DNA from: Brucella daejeonensis
Lineage (GTDB): Bacteria > Pseudomonadota > Alphaproteobacteria > Rhizobiales > Rhizobiaceae
Direction: 5' to 3'
Length of the DNA stretch: 64,000 bases
Assembly: GCF_014199265.1 (NCBI RefSeq)
Contig: NZ_JACIJG010000004.1
Span: 62,001 to 126,000 of the forward strand
Positions 16,811 to 24,747 of this stretch are shown here, piece by piece (position 1 is the first letter of the stretch; each line of letters starts with the position of its first letter). A program made the position numbers and the translations under genes. The notes beneath the pieces were generated by a model. It saw only the letters and a program-made list of their open reading frames with translations. It did no database searches and was not told the origin of the DNA.

Positions 16811-17323
16811 TTATTGGCCGTGCGGGCCGTCTCCTCCGCGACGCCTCAGATAAACCCTTGGGCCGTGGCCGCCATGGCGTCCATGCCAGCCCGGACGATC
16901 CCGCCAGCCATGGCGGTGCCAGTGCCTGTTGCGATGACGCCAATTATCGCGATACCAATAATCGTCGCGGTCGCGCAGCGCGGAACCGATAGCCAGGCCG
17001 GTAATGAGCGGAATGCCGATAAGCGCGGCTGTCCGGCCGAAATCACCGGAATATCGTCTGGAGGAACCTTCGCGAATTGCGAGGTAGCGGGATGACGACC
17101 AACCGAAAGTGCGGCCATAGCGGACTTGACACCAGCCATAACCGGACGTGCATCCCCGTACGGTGACCGGTGCGCCGCTCGGTATGGAGCCGAGCGTGGC
17201 ATAGCGCGTGCCGGGGCCGGTACGGATGTTGAGGTTGGCGGTGGAAATGGCGTTCGCCGCCTGCGCTGCGCCCGCCGCAAACACGCCCACGGCAAGCAGG
17301 GCGGCTTTGAAAGCAAGCTTCAT
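16811..17323 (-). CDS. Exported SH3-domain protein with His/Arg/Gly-rich tail
   Basis: The 170-residue protein has a signal peptide (AALLAVGVFAAGAAQA), an SH3b domain at residues 25-85 (ISTANLNIRTGPGTRYATLG; GYGWCQVRYGRTFGWSSSRY), then a hydrophobic stretch (AALIGIPLITGLAIGSAL) and a tail of about 50 residues very rich in H, R, W, Y and G. SH3b domains bind cell-wall material. The tail could bind metal or sit at the membrane. AGGGAG precedes the ATG. Proteins of this shape are common in Brucella and relatives, with no assigned role. Confidence 0.8.
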   Translation of the reverse strand: MKLAFKAALLAVGVFAAGAAQAANAISTANLNIRTGPGTRYATLGSIPSGAPVTVRGCTSGYGWCQVRYGRTFGWSSSRYLAIREGSSRRYSGDFGRTAALIGIPLITGLAIGSALRDRDDYWYRDNWRHRNRHWHRHGWRDRPGWHGRHGGHGPRVYLRRRGGDGPHGQ

Positions 17324-17401
17324 CGGAGTTCTCCCTGAACTGTCTCCATCAGGTTTAAACGACCTCGGGGAATGAAGGTTCCGTCAGGGCAGGGAGCCGG
17401 T

Positions 17402-17650
17402 CTATCTCCTGCAACGCGCCACATATATGCGGCCGCGGCGGTCGCGATATTCGCAATTGCCGTTGCGCAGTTCGCGGACCAGCAATCCGCCCAGCGCGCC
17501 CGCGCCCGCGCCGATAAGCGCGCCGCGTCCACCCCCGGCAATGCCGCCGATGATCGCGCCGGCTCCGGTGCCGATCGAAACGTCTTTTTCGGTTGTCGTA
17601 CAGCCCGTGATTGCGAGCAGAGCGACCAGTCCGAGCGCCACTTTTCGCAT
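17402..17650 (-). CDS. Small lipoprotein with glycine zipper
   Basis: The 82-residue protein has a lipobox (LLAITGC, cysteine at about 17) and a glycine-zipper segment (GTGAGAIIGGIAGGGRGALI, then GAGAGALGGLLV) like the SlyB/17-kDa antigen group. It ends in a Cys-containing basic tail (NCEYRDRRGRIYVARC). An outer-membrane lipoprotein is likely. GGAGG precedes ATG 17650. The open frame extends to 17923, but this would bury the lipobox and run through another small gene. Confidence 0.78.
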   Translation of the reverse strand: MRKVALGLVALLAITGCTTTEKDVSIGTGAGAIIGGIAGGGRGALIGAGAGALGGLLVRELRNGNCEYRDRRGRIYVARCRR

Positions 17651-17724
17651 CCTTCCATCCTCCTGCGAAGTTGTTGCCGAATAAAGCCGAAACGATTGTT
17701 TCCGCATCTGGTTCCCCGGAGGGA

Positions 17725-17817
17725 TCAGCGGCGGCGCTGCCGCAGGATCACGGCAATGGCCAGAACAGCCAGCCCGATGGCGATCACGCCCTGCAAAACG
17801 AAAACCCAGTTCATCAT
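17725..17817 (-). CDS. Very small single-span membrane protein, 30 residues
   Basis: The peptide starts MMNWVFVLQG, has a hydrophobic run through residue 25 and ends in a basic cluster (LRQRRR), the layout of a single membrane helix with a cytoplasmic tail. AAGG lies seven bases before the ATG. It is 74 bases upstream of the glycine-zipper lipoprotein on the same strand and could share its transcript. No family is recognised. Confidence 0.5.
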   Translation of the reverse strand: MMNWVFVLQGVIAIGLAVLAIAVILRQRRR

Positions 17818-17920
17818 GATATATCCTTTTGCGCCACGCGGCATTTCCAGCAGATTTTTCTACCGTATTCTGGCCGGGTGGGAAACGGGCGAAAGGTGCT
17901 TTGGAATAGGTATTTGAAAT

Positions 17921-17938
17921 CATTAAATTTATTTAATG
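17921..17938. promoter_or_regulatory. Inverted repeat between divergent small genes
   Basis: CATTAAA and TTTAATG are perfect arms around TTTA. It lies between the 30-residue gene on the minus strand and the RcnB-like gene on the plus strand, about 70-100 bases from each start. Confidence 0.4.
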
Positions 17939-18008
17939 CGACTATTCATGTGGCATTCATGGTCGCCCCCGCATTCTGGGCGCATCCAATATGAAAAAGG
18001 AAGTCGTC

Positions 18009-18332
18009 ATGAAGTCGATCGTTCTTGCTCTCACCGCTGTTTCCCTTCTTGCCGCGCCTGCGGCAATGGCACAGCCTTATTCATCCCAGCACGGCAAGCC
18101 CTCATACAGCAAGATGCATAAAAGCGGCCCGAAGCACGATATGGGCCGTCATAACGGGTGGAAGAAGGGCAATCGCCTGCCTCCGAACTATCGCGGCCAT
18201 GTGGTGAAAAACTACTCCCACTACCGGCTGCGGAAGCCCCCGCGCGGCTATCACTGGGTAAAGGTCAACAACGATTATATGCTGATCGGCATCGCCTCCG
18301 GCATCATTTCGTCGATCATCGCCGGTCGGTAA
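18009..18332 (+). CDS. RcnB-family periplasmic protein
   Basis: The 107-residue protein has a signal peptide (IVLALTAVSLLAAPAAMAQ), a His/Lys-rich middle (KMHKSGPKHDMGRHNGWKKG) and the RcnB signature (LPPNYRGHVVKNYSHYRLRK, then PPRGYHWVKVNNDYMLIGIA). Escherichia coli RcnB helps set nickel and cobalt export. ATG 18009 has AAGGAAG upstream; the frame opens at 17991. A clear terminator follows. Confidence 0.83.
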   Translation: MKSIVLALTAVSLLAAPAAMAQPYSSQHGKPSYSKMHKSGPKHDMGRHNGWKKGNRLPPNYRGHVVKNYSHYRLRKPPRGYHWVKVNNDYMLIGIASGIISSIIAGR

Positions 18333-18350
18333 AGAAGCCTTCTCAGCTGA

Positions 18351-18379
18351 AAAAAAAGCGGCCCTGGGCCGCTTTTTTT
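18351..18379. terminator. Rho-independent terminator
   Basis: AGCGGCC-CTG-GGCCGCT is bordered by A7 and T7. It separates the RcnB-like gene from the convergent GluR0-like gene and can act on both strands. Confidence 0.85.
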
Positions 18380-18403
18380 ATTCGGATACCTAACAGTTGG
18401 TCA

Positions 18404-19522
18404 TCAGTCTTCAGGCCCAAAATATTTTAATTTCAGATCGGCGATATCGCCGCTCTCCTGTGCGCTGATGATGGCGACGCTTGCAGGCTTGACCAGATCG
18501 CTGTGGCGAGGAAACGCAAAGCCGTATTTGTCGGGGCTGAACGTGTTTCCAACGACATCGACCGGTTCGCTTTTGTGCGTATGGGCAAAATATTCCAGAA
18601 CCGGCCCGTCACCCACGATTGCTCCGATCTCGTCGTTCTTGAGCGCTGCCACCGCATCGGGCATGTGGTCGAAGGGAACGGTTGCAATCGAACGTGCCTG
18701 CATGAACTGTTCGGCCACGCTGCCGTTACGCACGCCAACGGATTTCTCCTGCAAATCGGCCAGGCTCGAAATGCTGTTATCGATATGCGCGACCGTCATG
18801 ACGCTCGTTATGGAAGACGTCGCATAGGCGATGATGGCGATGCCGAAGACCATCCAGAAGGTCTGCCAGACGCGTCCCATCCATCCGAACAGGTTCTTGC
18901 GCGATGTCTTGCCGGAAATAGCGACGGAAACGACCTGATAAAAGTCTTCGGCGAGCCCCTCTCGCCACCGTTTCGGAAAGCCCTCGTCGAAGCGGCGGTC
19001 GAAAACCGTGAGCACGATGGTCGCGCCGACCAGAATGGCGAGTATCCATGCATAGGTCGCCAGATGGCCCGCATCGTCGAGGCGCTGTATCAGATCGCCC
19101 CAACTCTTGATCGCCTCCGTATGCACCGTGATGCGCAGGCCGGCATCGAACCAGGGATGCGTGAAATCCACAATCTTGGCCCGGTTTTCGGTAATCGTGA
19201 GATTGGTGACGGCAGCCTCGACTTTCCCCTCGGAGACGGCCTTCACCAATTCCAGATAGTTCGGATATTCAACATATTGCGGAGCAAGATTCAGGCGCGT
19301 GGCAACATTTTGCCAGATGTCTATCGCCATCCCGGAGTAAACGCCGCCCTTCTTGGTGACGAAAGGATCGCTGACATAAACGCCAACTTGTACTGGCCTG
19401 AGCTTCTGTGAAGAAGCGTCTTGCGCTTGCAGCGATACCGGAATTACCATCAAAAGTAGAGTAATGAGAAATTTACATATACTCTTACGCGCGAAATTTT
19501 TCCTTGAGACTGACGAGAACAC
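18404..19522 (-). CDS. GluR0-like ligand-gated channel homologue
   Basis: The 372-residue protein has a signal peptide (FLITLLLMVIPVSLQAQ), then a periplasmic binding lobe (about 43-137), a membrane helix (154-175), a loop region (191-216), a second helix (218-242) and the second lobe (250-370). This S1-M1-P-M2-S2 order is that of prokaryotic ionotropic glutamate receptors. The binding Arg (R114 in ITENRAKIVDFTHPW) and Asp (D305 in IVGDGPVLEYF) are kept, so an amino acid is the likely ligand. The pore loop reads SVAISGKTSRKN where homologues have TVGYGD, so potassium selectivity, or conduction itself, is doubtful. It is not in an ABC operon. The start could be a few codons downstream. Confidence 0.78.
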   Translation of the reverse strand: MFSSVSRKNFARKSICKFLITLLLMVIPVSLQAQDASSQKLRPVQVGVYVSDPFVTKKGGVYSGMAIDIWQNVATRLNLAPQYVEYPNYLELVKAVSEGKVEAAVTNLTITENRAKIVDFTHPWFDAGLRITVHTEAIKSWGDLIQRLDDAGHLATYAWILAILVGATIVLTVFDRRFDEGFPKRWREGLAEDFYQVVSVAISGKTSRKNLFGWMGRVWQTFWMVFGIAIIAYATSSITSVMTVAHIDNSISSLADLQEKSVGVRNGSVAEQFMQARSIATVPFDHMPDAVAALKNDEIGAIVGDGPVLEYFAHTHKSEPVDVVGNTFSPDKYGFAFPRHSDLVKPASVAIISAQESGDIADLKLKYFGPED

Positions 19523-19626
19523 GATCCCCTACCATTCCTGTATTCATCGAGAATCTTTGGTAGCAATAAAATAGTTGCAAAAATATATAAATTCTTCGAG
19601 GGGATTTTATTTTTTTAATTTATATT

Positions 19627-19642
19627 ATTAGAATATTCTAAT
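19627..19642. promoter_or_regulatory. AT-rich palindrome upstream of the GluR0-like gene
   Basis: ATTAGAATATTCTAAT is a perfect 16-bp palindrome in a strongly AT-rich stretch (19550-19660), about 105 bases before the start codon on the minus strand. It is a candidate operator. Confidence 0.4.
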
Positions 19643-19718
19643 TTATTTCTCGACATGGACAGTAAATCTGATCGGAAACCTGGCGGGCGGTCGCGCGACG
19701 GCGACCGCCGGAGAAGCA

Positions 19719-20888
19719 TCAAACTGCGGCAAATCCTTTTTCGAGGTCGGCGATGAGGTCTGGAACGTCTTCCAGCCCGATCTGCAAGCGAATGACTGGA
19801 CCCGGATAGTTCCCCTTTGCCAGGAGACGGTCACTCAGTTTCACCTCGACCGCGAGACTTTCATAACCGCCCCAGGAATAGCCGAGACCGAAGATTTCCA
19901 GCGCATCGAGGAAGGCGTGGGCTTCCTTCTGTCCGCCTTCGGCAAGTACAAAAGAGAAAACACCGGACGAGCCGGAAAAGTCGCGTTTCCAGATCGCATG
20001 GCCCGGATGGCTCTCCAGCGCCGGATGCAGGACGCGGTCGACGGCTGGGTGGTTTTCCAGCCAGCGGGCGATCTCAAGTGCGCTTTTGCGGTGATGCTCC
20101 AGCCGCACGCCCATGGTGCGCATGCCGCGCAGAATCTGGTAGGCATCGTCCGGCGCGGCGCAAAGGCCGAGCGCGCCGTGCGTTTCCAGCAGTTGCGGCC
20201 AGCATTTTTCGTTGGCTGAAATCGTGCCGAACAGAATATCCGAATGGCCGGCGGGATATTTGGTCGAAGCGTGGATCGTGATGTCCACGCCGAAATCGAG
20301 CGCCCTGAAATAGAGCGGCGTCGCCCATGTATTGTCCATCATGACGATGGCGCCGCCCTTGTGGGCTTCCGCGACGATTGCCGGAATGTCCTGCATCTCG
20401 AACGTGTTGGAACCAGGCGATTCCGTGAACACGACCTTGGTGTTCGGGCGCATGAGGCTGGCGATTCCCGCCCCGATTTCAGGATCGTAATATTCGAGCT
20501 CCACACCCATGCGCTTCAGGACCGTATCGGCAAAGTGGCGGGTCGGGTTATAGATCGAATCGACGAGGAGCGCGTGATCGCCCGGCGACAGAAACGCCAG
20601 AAGCGGCACTGTGACCGCCGCCAGCCCGGATGGAACGCAGACCGTGCCGGCAGAACCTTCCAGCGCGTCGATGGCCTTGCAAAGCGCGTCGCTGGTCGGT
20701 GTGCCGCGTGTGCCATAGGTATATTGCTGGCCGCCTGTCGCCATCGTCTCGGCATCGGGAAAAAGAACGGTCGATGCGCGCACGACCGGCGGGTTGACGA
20801 AACCATGATAGTCGCGCGGCCGGTAGCCGTCATGGGCAAGCCTGGTGTTCACGCCCAGTTTCCCTGTCTTAACCTGATGCTTAGTCAC
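19719..20888 (-). CDS. metC: Cystathionine beta-lyase
   Basis: The 389-residue PLP enzyme of the Cys/Met metabolism family splits cystathionine to homocysteine, ammonia and pyruvate. It shows the cofactor contacts YTYGTRGTPTSDAL and the Lys-containing segment ITIHASTKYPAGHSDILFG. The start is GTG at 20888: GGAGG is seven bases before it and conserved sequence begins at once; a frame open to 21002 has no such support. The related cystathionine gamma-synthase is possible, but the sequence pattern fits MetC better. Divergent from the PAP2 gene. Confidence 0.88.
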   Translation of the reverse strand: MTKHQVKTGKLGVNTRLAHDGYRPRDYHGFVNPPVVRASTVLFPDAETMATGGQQYTYGTRGTPTSDALCKAIDALEGSAGTVCVPSGLAAVTVPLLAFLSPGDHALLVDSIYNPTRHFADTVLKRMGVELEYYDPEIGAGIASLMRPNTKVVFTESPGSNTFEMQDIPAIVAEAHKGGAIVMMDNTWATPLYFRALDFGVDITIHASTKYPAGHSDILFGTISANEKCWPQLLETHGALGLCAAPDDAYQILRGMRTMGVRLEHHRKSALEIARWLENHPAVDRVLHPALESHPGHAIWKRDFSGSSGVFSFVLAEGGQKEAHAFLDALEIFGLGYSWGGYESLAVEVKLSDRLLAKGNYPGPVIRLQIGLEDVPDLIADLEKGFAAV

Positions 20889-21021
20889 GAAAATGCCTCC
20901 AGACGGTGTTGTATGCTGTCCAGCCGATTTGCGGCGGAAACCCGAAATACTTGGATAGGATGGGCGCGGCCCCGATGCAACCTTGTACCCTGCCTGTTCC
21001 AAAGGTCGCCATGAGCCGCGA

Positions 21022-21055
21022 TCGAATATCTTGGCGCCTTGGTGATGGGCCTGAA
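21022..21055. repeat. Fragment of the composite repeat
   Basis: ATCTTGGCGCCTTGGTGAT matches the segment ATCTTGGCGCCTTGGTATA at 15031-15049. It lies in the divergent region between metC and the PAP2 gene. Confidence 0.45.
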
Positions 21056-21087
21056 TCTAAAGATAATGACAAAGGAATATTTTCATC

Positions 21088-21855
21088 ATGACGACGCAAA
21101 AAGCGGGAAACATTTTTCTTTATCCGTTTCGCGCGGCAGTTGAACTACTTCAGGCTCTCCTGCGGTCGCCCTATAAAGGTGCTCCATCATCATGGACACT
21201 TGAAATGACTGCAATTGCGGTGCTTTTGCCTTTCGTCATTCTGGTTTTGCATCTGTGGGATGCCGATATCGTTCGGGTGACGGCGCAAAGCGCCAATCCG
21301 ATTATGGAAATTCTGCGAACGGCTACGGATGCCGCCCGCACCGCGCTCTGGCTGAAGATAGCCATCGTCGTCTGGATCGTCACCGCAATCTTGCTGTCGC
21401 CCCGGCTGCGCAACCGTGCGGGTATCGGGCTGGAGCGGCTTCATGCCTGGTCCACGCTCGTATTGAGCGCCATTGTCGTCGCCAGTATTCCGGTCGAAAT
21501 CGGCAAGCTGGCGGTCGGTCGCGCGCGCCCGTTTCTTCTCGATGAAGTCGGCGCGGCCTATTTTTCTCCCTTCAAGGGGGGGGGGCTCTATGAAAGCTTT
21601 CCGTCGGGGCATTCCATGATGGCTGGCATCATGATGGTTTCGCTGTGGATTTTCCTGCCGCGCTGGCGTCTTGTCACCGTGCCCCTGTGTCTGGCTTTCG
21701 GTGTCAGCAGGCTTGCCGCCGGCGCTCATTATCCCACCGACGTCGTGGCCGGGCTGACCATCGGTTTCCTCGCCGCATGGTGGGCGGCGCGCTATATGGC
21801 AACGCGAAATATTATTTTTTCCCTGGATGACGAAAGCGTCATGCCGCGGATCTGA
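21088..21855 (+). CDS. PAP2-family membrane phosphatase
   Basis: The 255-residue integral membrane protein has six likely helices and all three PAP2 motifs: KLAVGRARP, SFPSGHS and SRLAAGAHYPTD. The catalytic His residues are in the second and third. Relatives in this order remove phosphate from lipid A (LpxE), phosphatidylglycerol phosphate or undecaprenyl pyrophosphate; the exact substrate cannot be told. Active site faces the periplasm. It is a single gene, divergent from metC. A poly-G tract of nine bases lies inside the coding region near 21579-21587 (encoding FKGGGLYES) and could slip. Confidence 0.85.
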   Translation: MTTQKAGNIFLYPFRAAVELLQALLRSPYKGAPSSWTLEMTAIAVLLPFVILVLHLWDADIVRVTAQSANPIMEILRTATDAARTALWLKIAIVVWIVTAILLSPRLRNRAGIGLERLHAWSTLVLSAIVVASIPVEIGKLAVGRARPFLLDEVGAAYFSPFKGGGLYESFPSGHSMMAGIMMVSLWIFLPRWRLVTVPLCLAFGVSRLAAGAHYPTDVVAGLTIGFLAAWWAARYMATRNIIFSLDDESVMPRI

Positions 21856-22304
21856 TTTCGGGTGCATGAGGCTCCCGAACAGGCGCCCAGCTTGTGGATA
21901 AATCCTGTAACCTGTTGATTTTCATCGTCCGGTGGTTGCCTGCTTTCCTTCCTGTCGAGAAACGGCGTTTCTGTATTGATGCTACCCAGAAATCGGGAAA
22001 TCGTGTAAAATACCGTAGGGTCAGGTTTCTGTTTTCGGTTGAGCCGGCACGTTTGGTTGCGTTAATGCCTTGACCGGAGACGAAATTTCGCCTTCGATAA
22101 GGTTGTGAAGGCGGCAGGTTTGTCACTGCGCTCAAAAACAAGAATCGAAGACCGAAAGCGGTCTCGGCGAGGGGCAGCCTGCTGTAAGGCACGGTTCGGG
22201 AGGGTCACATGGCTTTTCCGGCCGTTTATGCAAAAATAAAGCAACAAGAGACGCTTGGGGCATAAAGCTCCGCGTTCTCCAGGGAACAAAAGGTTGCAGG
22301 CCAG
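21856..22304 (+). other. Long intergenic leader before aapJ
   Basis: This 449-base stretch has no convincing gene. It holds a small hairpin (GACCG-AAAG-CGGTC near 22148-22161). Promoter and an untranslated leader for the transporter operon are expected here. Leaders of such ABC binding-protein genes are targets of small RNAs in related bacteria, but no such pairing can be shown from the sequence alone. Confidence 0.4.
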
Positions 22305-23336
22305 ATGAAAAAAGCTCTTATGACGGGTGTAGTGGGTGCGGCGGCGTTGTTTGGCGCGGCTTCGGGAGCATCCGCCGATACGCTTTCCGATGTGAAGGCA
22401 AAAGGTTTTCTGCAGTGCGGCGTTAATACGGGCCTGCTTGGCTTCGCCTCACCCAACGACAAGGGGGAATGGTCGGGTTTCGACGTGGATTATTGCCGGG
22501 CCGTGGCCGCTGCGATTTTCGGCGATACGACCAAGGTAAAATTCACGCCGCTCAACGCGAAGGAGCGTTTCACGGCATTGCAGTCGGGCGAAGTGGATGT
22601 TCTCATCCGCAACACGACCTGGACCATCAGCCGCGATACGTCGCTGGGCCTGGATTTCCCCGGCGTCAATTATTATGACGGCCAGGGCTTCATGATCAAT
22701 TCCAAGAAGCTGTCGGGCATCAATTCCGCGCTCCAGCTTTCGGGCGCTTCCATCTGCGTTCAGGCAGGCACGACGACCGAGCTGAACATGGCCGACTACT
22801 TCCGCGCCAACAAGATGGAATACAATCCGGTCGTCTTCGAAAAGCTCGAAGAAGCGAATGCCGCTTACGATTCCGGTCGTTGCGACGCCTATACGACCGA
22901 CCAGTCGGGCCTTTATTCGACGCGCCTGACGCTCGCCAACCCGGACGACCATGTCGTTTTGCCGGAAATCATCTCCAAGGAGCCACTCGGACCGGCCGTC
23001 CGCCAGGGTGATTCCAAGTGGGGCGACGTCATTCGCTGGACCCATTATGCCTTGCTGAACGCTGAGGAATTCGGGATCACGCAGGCCAATGTCGAAGACA
23101 TGAAGAACTCCGACAATCCCGAGATCAAGCGCCTTCTGGGTTCTGAAGCGGACACCAAGATCGGAACCGATCTCGGCCTCAGCAACGACTGGGTGGTCAA
23201 TATCGTGAAGGGCGTCGGCAATTACGGCGAACTTTTCGAGCGCAATCTCGGCGCGAGCAGCCCGCTCAAGATCGCGCGCGGCCTCAATGCCCAGTGGAAC
23301 AAGGGCGGACTTCAGTACGGTATGCCGATCCGCTGA
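22305..23336 (+). CDS. aapJ: General L-amino acid ABC transporter, binding protein
   Basis: The 343-residue periplasmic protein has a signal peptide (AAALFGAASGASA) and the type-3 solute-binding fold. Recognisable segments are KGFLQCGVNTGLLGFASPND, DVLIRNTTWTISRDTSLGLDF and AGTTTELNMADYFRANKMEY, typical of AapJ/BztA. The Aap system takes up a broad range of L-amino acids. It is the first gene of aapJQMP; 217 bases with a strong hairpin separate it from the permease gene. Confidence 0.94.
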   Translation: MKKALMTGVVGAAALFGAASGASADTLSDVKAKGFLQCGVNTGLLGFASPNDKGEWSGFDVDYCRAVAAAIFGDTTKVKFTPLNAKERFTALQSGEVDVLIRNTTWTISRDTSLGLDFPGVNYYDGQGFMINSKKLSGINSALQLSGASICVQAGTTTELNMADYFRANKMEYNPVVFEKLEEANAAYDSGRCDAYTTDQSGLYSTRLTLANPDDHVVLPEIISKEPLGPAVRQGDSKWGDVIRWTHYALLNAEEFGITQANVEDMKNSDNPEIKRLLGSEADTKIGTDLGLSNDWVVNIVKGVGNYGELFERNLGASSPLKIARGLNAQWNKGGLQYGMPIR

Positions 23337-23363
23337 GGCGGTCATTCCGCAAAGCGGACGAAG

Positions 23364-23385
23364 GGCGGGTGCGTTCGCACCCGCC
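23364..23385 (+). terminator. Hairpin between aapJ and aapQ
   Basis: GGCGGGTGCG and CGCACCCGCC pair perfectly over ten bases with a TT loop. No long T-run follows, so it is more likely a transcript-stabilising or partial terminator hairpin. This would give more binding protein than permease. Confidence 0.65.
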
Positions 23386-23553
23386 GGATTTGTCGCCGCA
23401 GTAGCTTGCCGGTTGCAAGCTCCGCGTGAGCTTCAAACGGGCCGCACGACTGAACGGTTCGGCATTTGACGCATCGGTTTGACAGCCGTCCCGCGCTCTA
23501 TGGGGCGGGCTGTCCCGGCGTCGATGCAGATAGCCGAGAGGATACAGGAACAT

Positions 23554-24747
23554 ATGGCTTCCTATTCTGCAACTGAACGCCGCCGGGATAGCGGCGGAAC
23601 CTCGCTCCTGTACGATCCGCGCATTCGCGGCATCTTTTATCAGGTCATTGTCTTTGGCGCGGTTGTTGGCCTGATCTATTGGATCGTCGGCAATACGGTC
23701 ACCAATCTCCAGCGTGCAAACATCGCGTCGGGCTTCGGCTTCCTCAACGGGCGCGCCGGTTTCGACGTCAGCCAGACCCTCATTTCCTATACCAACGATT
23801 CGACCTATGGCCGCGCCATTCTGGTGGGTCTTCTGAACACGCTCTATGTCGCCGTGCTCGGCGTTGTCACCGCGTCGATCGTTGGCTTTCTGGTCGGTAT
23901 AGGCCGTCTTTCGCATAATTGGCTGATCCGCAAGATTTGCACGGTCTATGTGGAGATTTTCCGCAATATTCCGCCGCTGCTGGTCATCTTCTTCTGGTAT
24001 TTCGGCGTGCTTTCGGTTCTGCCGCAGGCGCGCAACAGTCTTGCCCTTCCATTTGGCAGCTATCTCAACAATCGCGGTTTCTTCACGCCCGCGCCTGTCT
24101 GGGGCGAGGGGGCGTGGCTGCTGCCGGTGGCGCTGCTTCTCGGCATAGCGGCTTCGTTCTTCGTCGCCCGCTGGGCAAGACGCCGCCAGATGGCAACCGG
24201 CCAGCCTTTCCATACCGTGCGCGCATCGGCGGCGCTCGTTATCGGCCTGCCGATCCTGGCGCTGGTCGCGACCGGCTTTCCGGTTACCTTCGAATTTCCG
24301 AAGCTGGGCACCTTCAACCTGACCGGCGGCGCGCAGGTCAAGCCGGAGTTTCTGGCGCTGTTTCTGGCGTTGTCCTTCTATACGGCATCCTTCATCGCGG
24401 AAACGGTGCGGGCCGGGGTCCTGGGGGTCAGCAAGGGCCAGACCGAAGCGGCTTATGCCGTTGGTCTTCGTCCGGGGCAGACGATGCGTCTGATCATCGT
24501 GCCGCAGGCGCTGCGCATCATCATCCCGCCGCTTTCGAGCCAGTATCTCAACCTTATCAAGAACTCTTCGCTCGCAATCGCCATCGGTTATCCCGATCTC
24601 GTCGCCATCGGCGGCACGATCCTCAACCAGACCGGTCAGTCGGTCGAAGTCGTGGCGATCTGGATGGTGATCTATCTCGGCATCAGCCTGATCACATCCG
24701 CCCTGATGAACTGGTTTAACGCCAAGATGGCGCTGGTGGAGAGATGA
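23554..24747 (+). CDS. aapQ: General L-amino acid ABC transporter, permease AapQ
   Basis: The 397-residue inner-membrane protein is of the HisMQ family, with the long periplasmic insertion typical of AapQ/BztB. The ATPase-contact EAA loop is [20 protein letters not shown], and [18 protein letters not shown] precedes it. ATG 23554 ([10 protein letters not shown]) has an AGGA-type site; the frame opens at 23479. Its stop overlaps the aapM start by four bases (ATGA). Confidence 0.93.
   Translation: MASYSATERRRDSGGTSLLYDPRIRGIFYQVIVFGAVVGLIYWIVGNTVTNLQRANIASGFGFLNGRAGFDVSQTLISYTNDSTYGRAILVGLLNTLYVAVLGVVTASIVGFLVGIGRLSHNWLIRKICTVYVEIFRNIPPLLVIFFWYFGVLSVLPQARNSLALPFGSYLNNRGFFTPAPVWGEGAWLLPVALLLGIAASFFVARWARRRQMATGQPFHTVRASAALVIGLPILALVATGFPVTFEFPKLGTFNLTGGAQVKPEFLALFLALSFYTASFIAETVRAGVLGVSKGQTEAAYAVGLRPGQTMRLIIVPQALRIIIPPLSSQYLNLIKNSSLAIAIGYPDLVAIGGTILNQTGQSVEVVAIWMVIYLGISLITSALMNWFNAKMALVER

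Noticed and set aside
20889-21087. SAM riboswitch before metC
   Set aside because: I looked for the conserved SAM-II core on the minus strand and did not find it.
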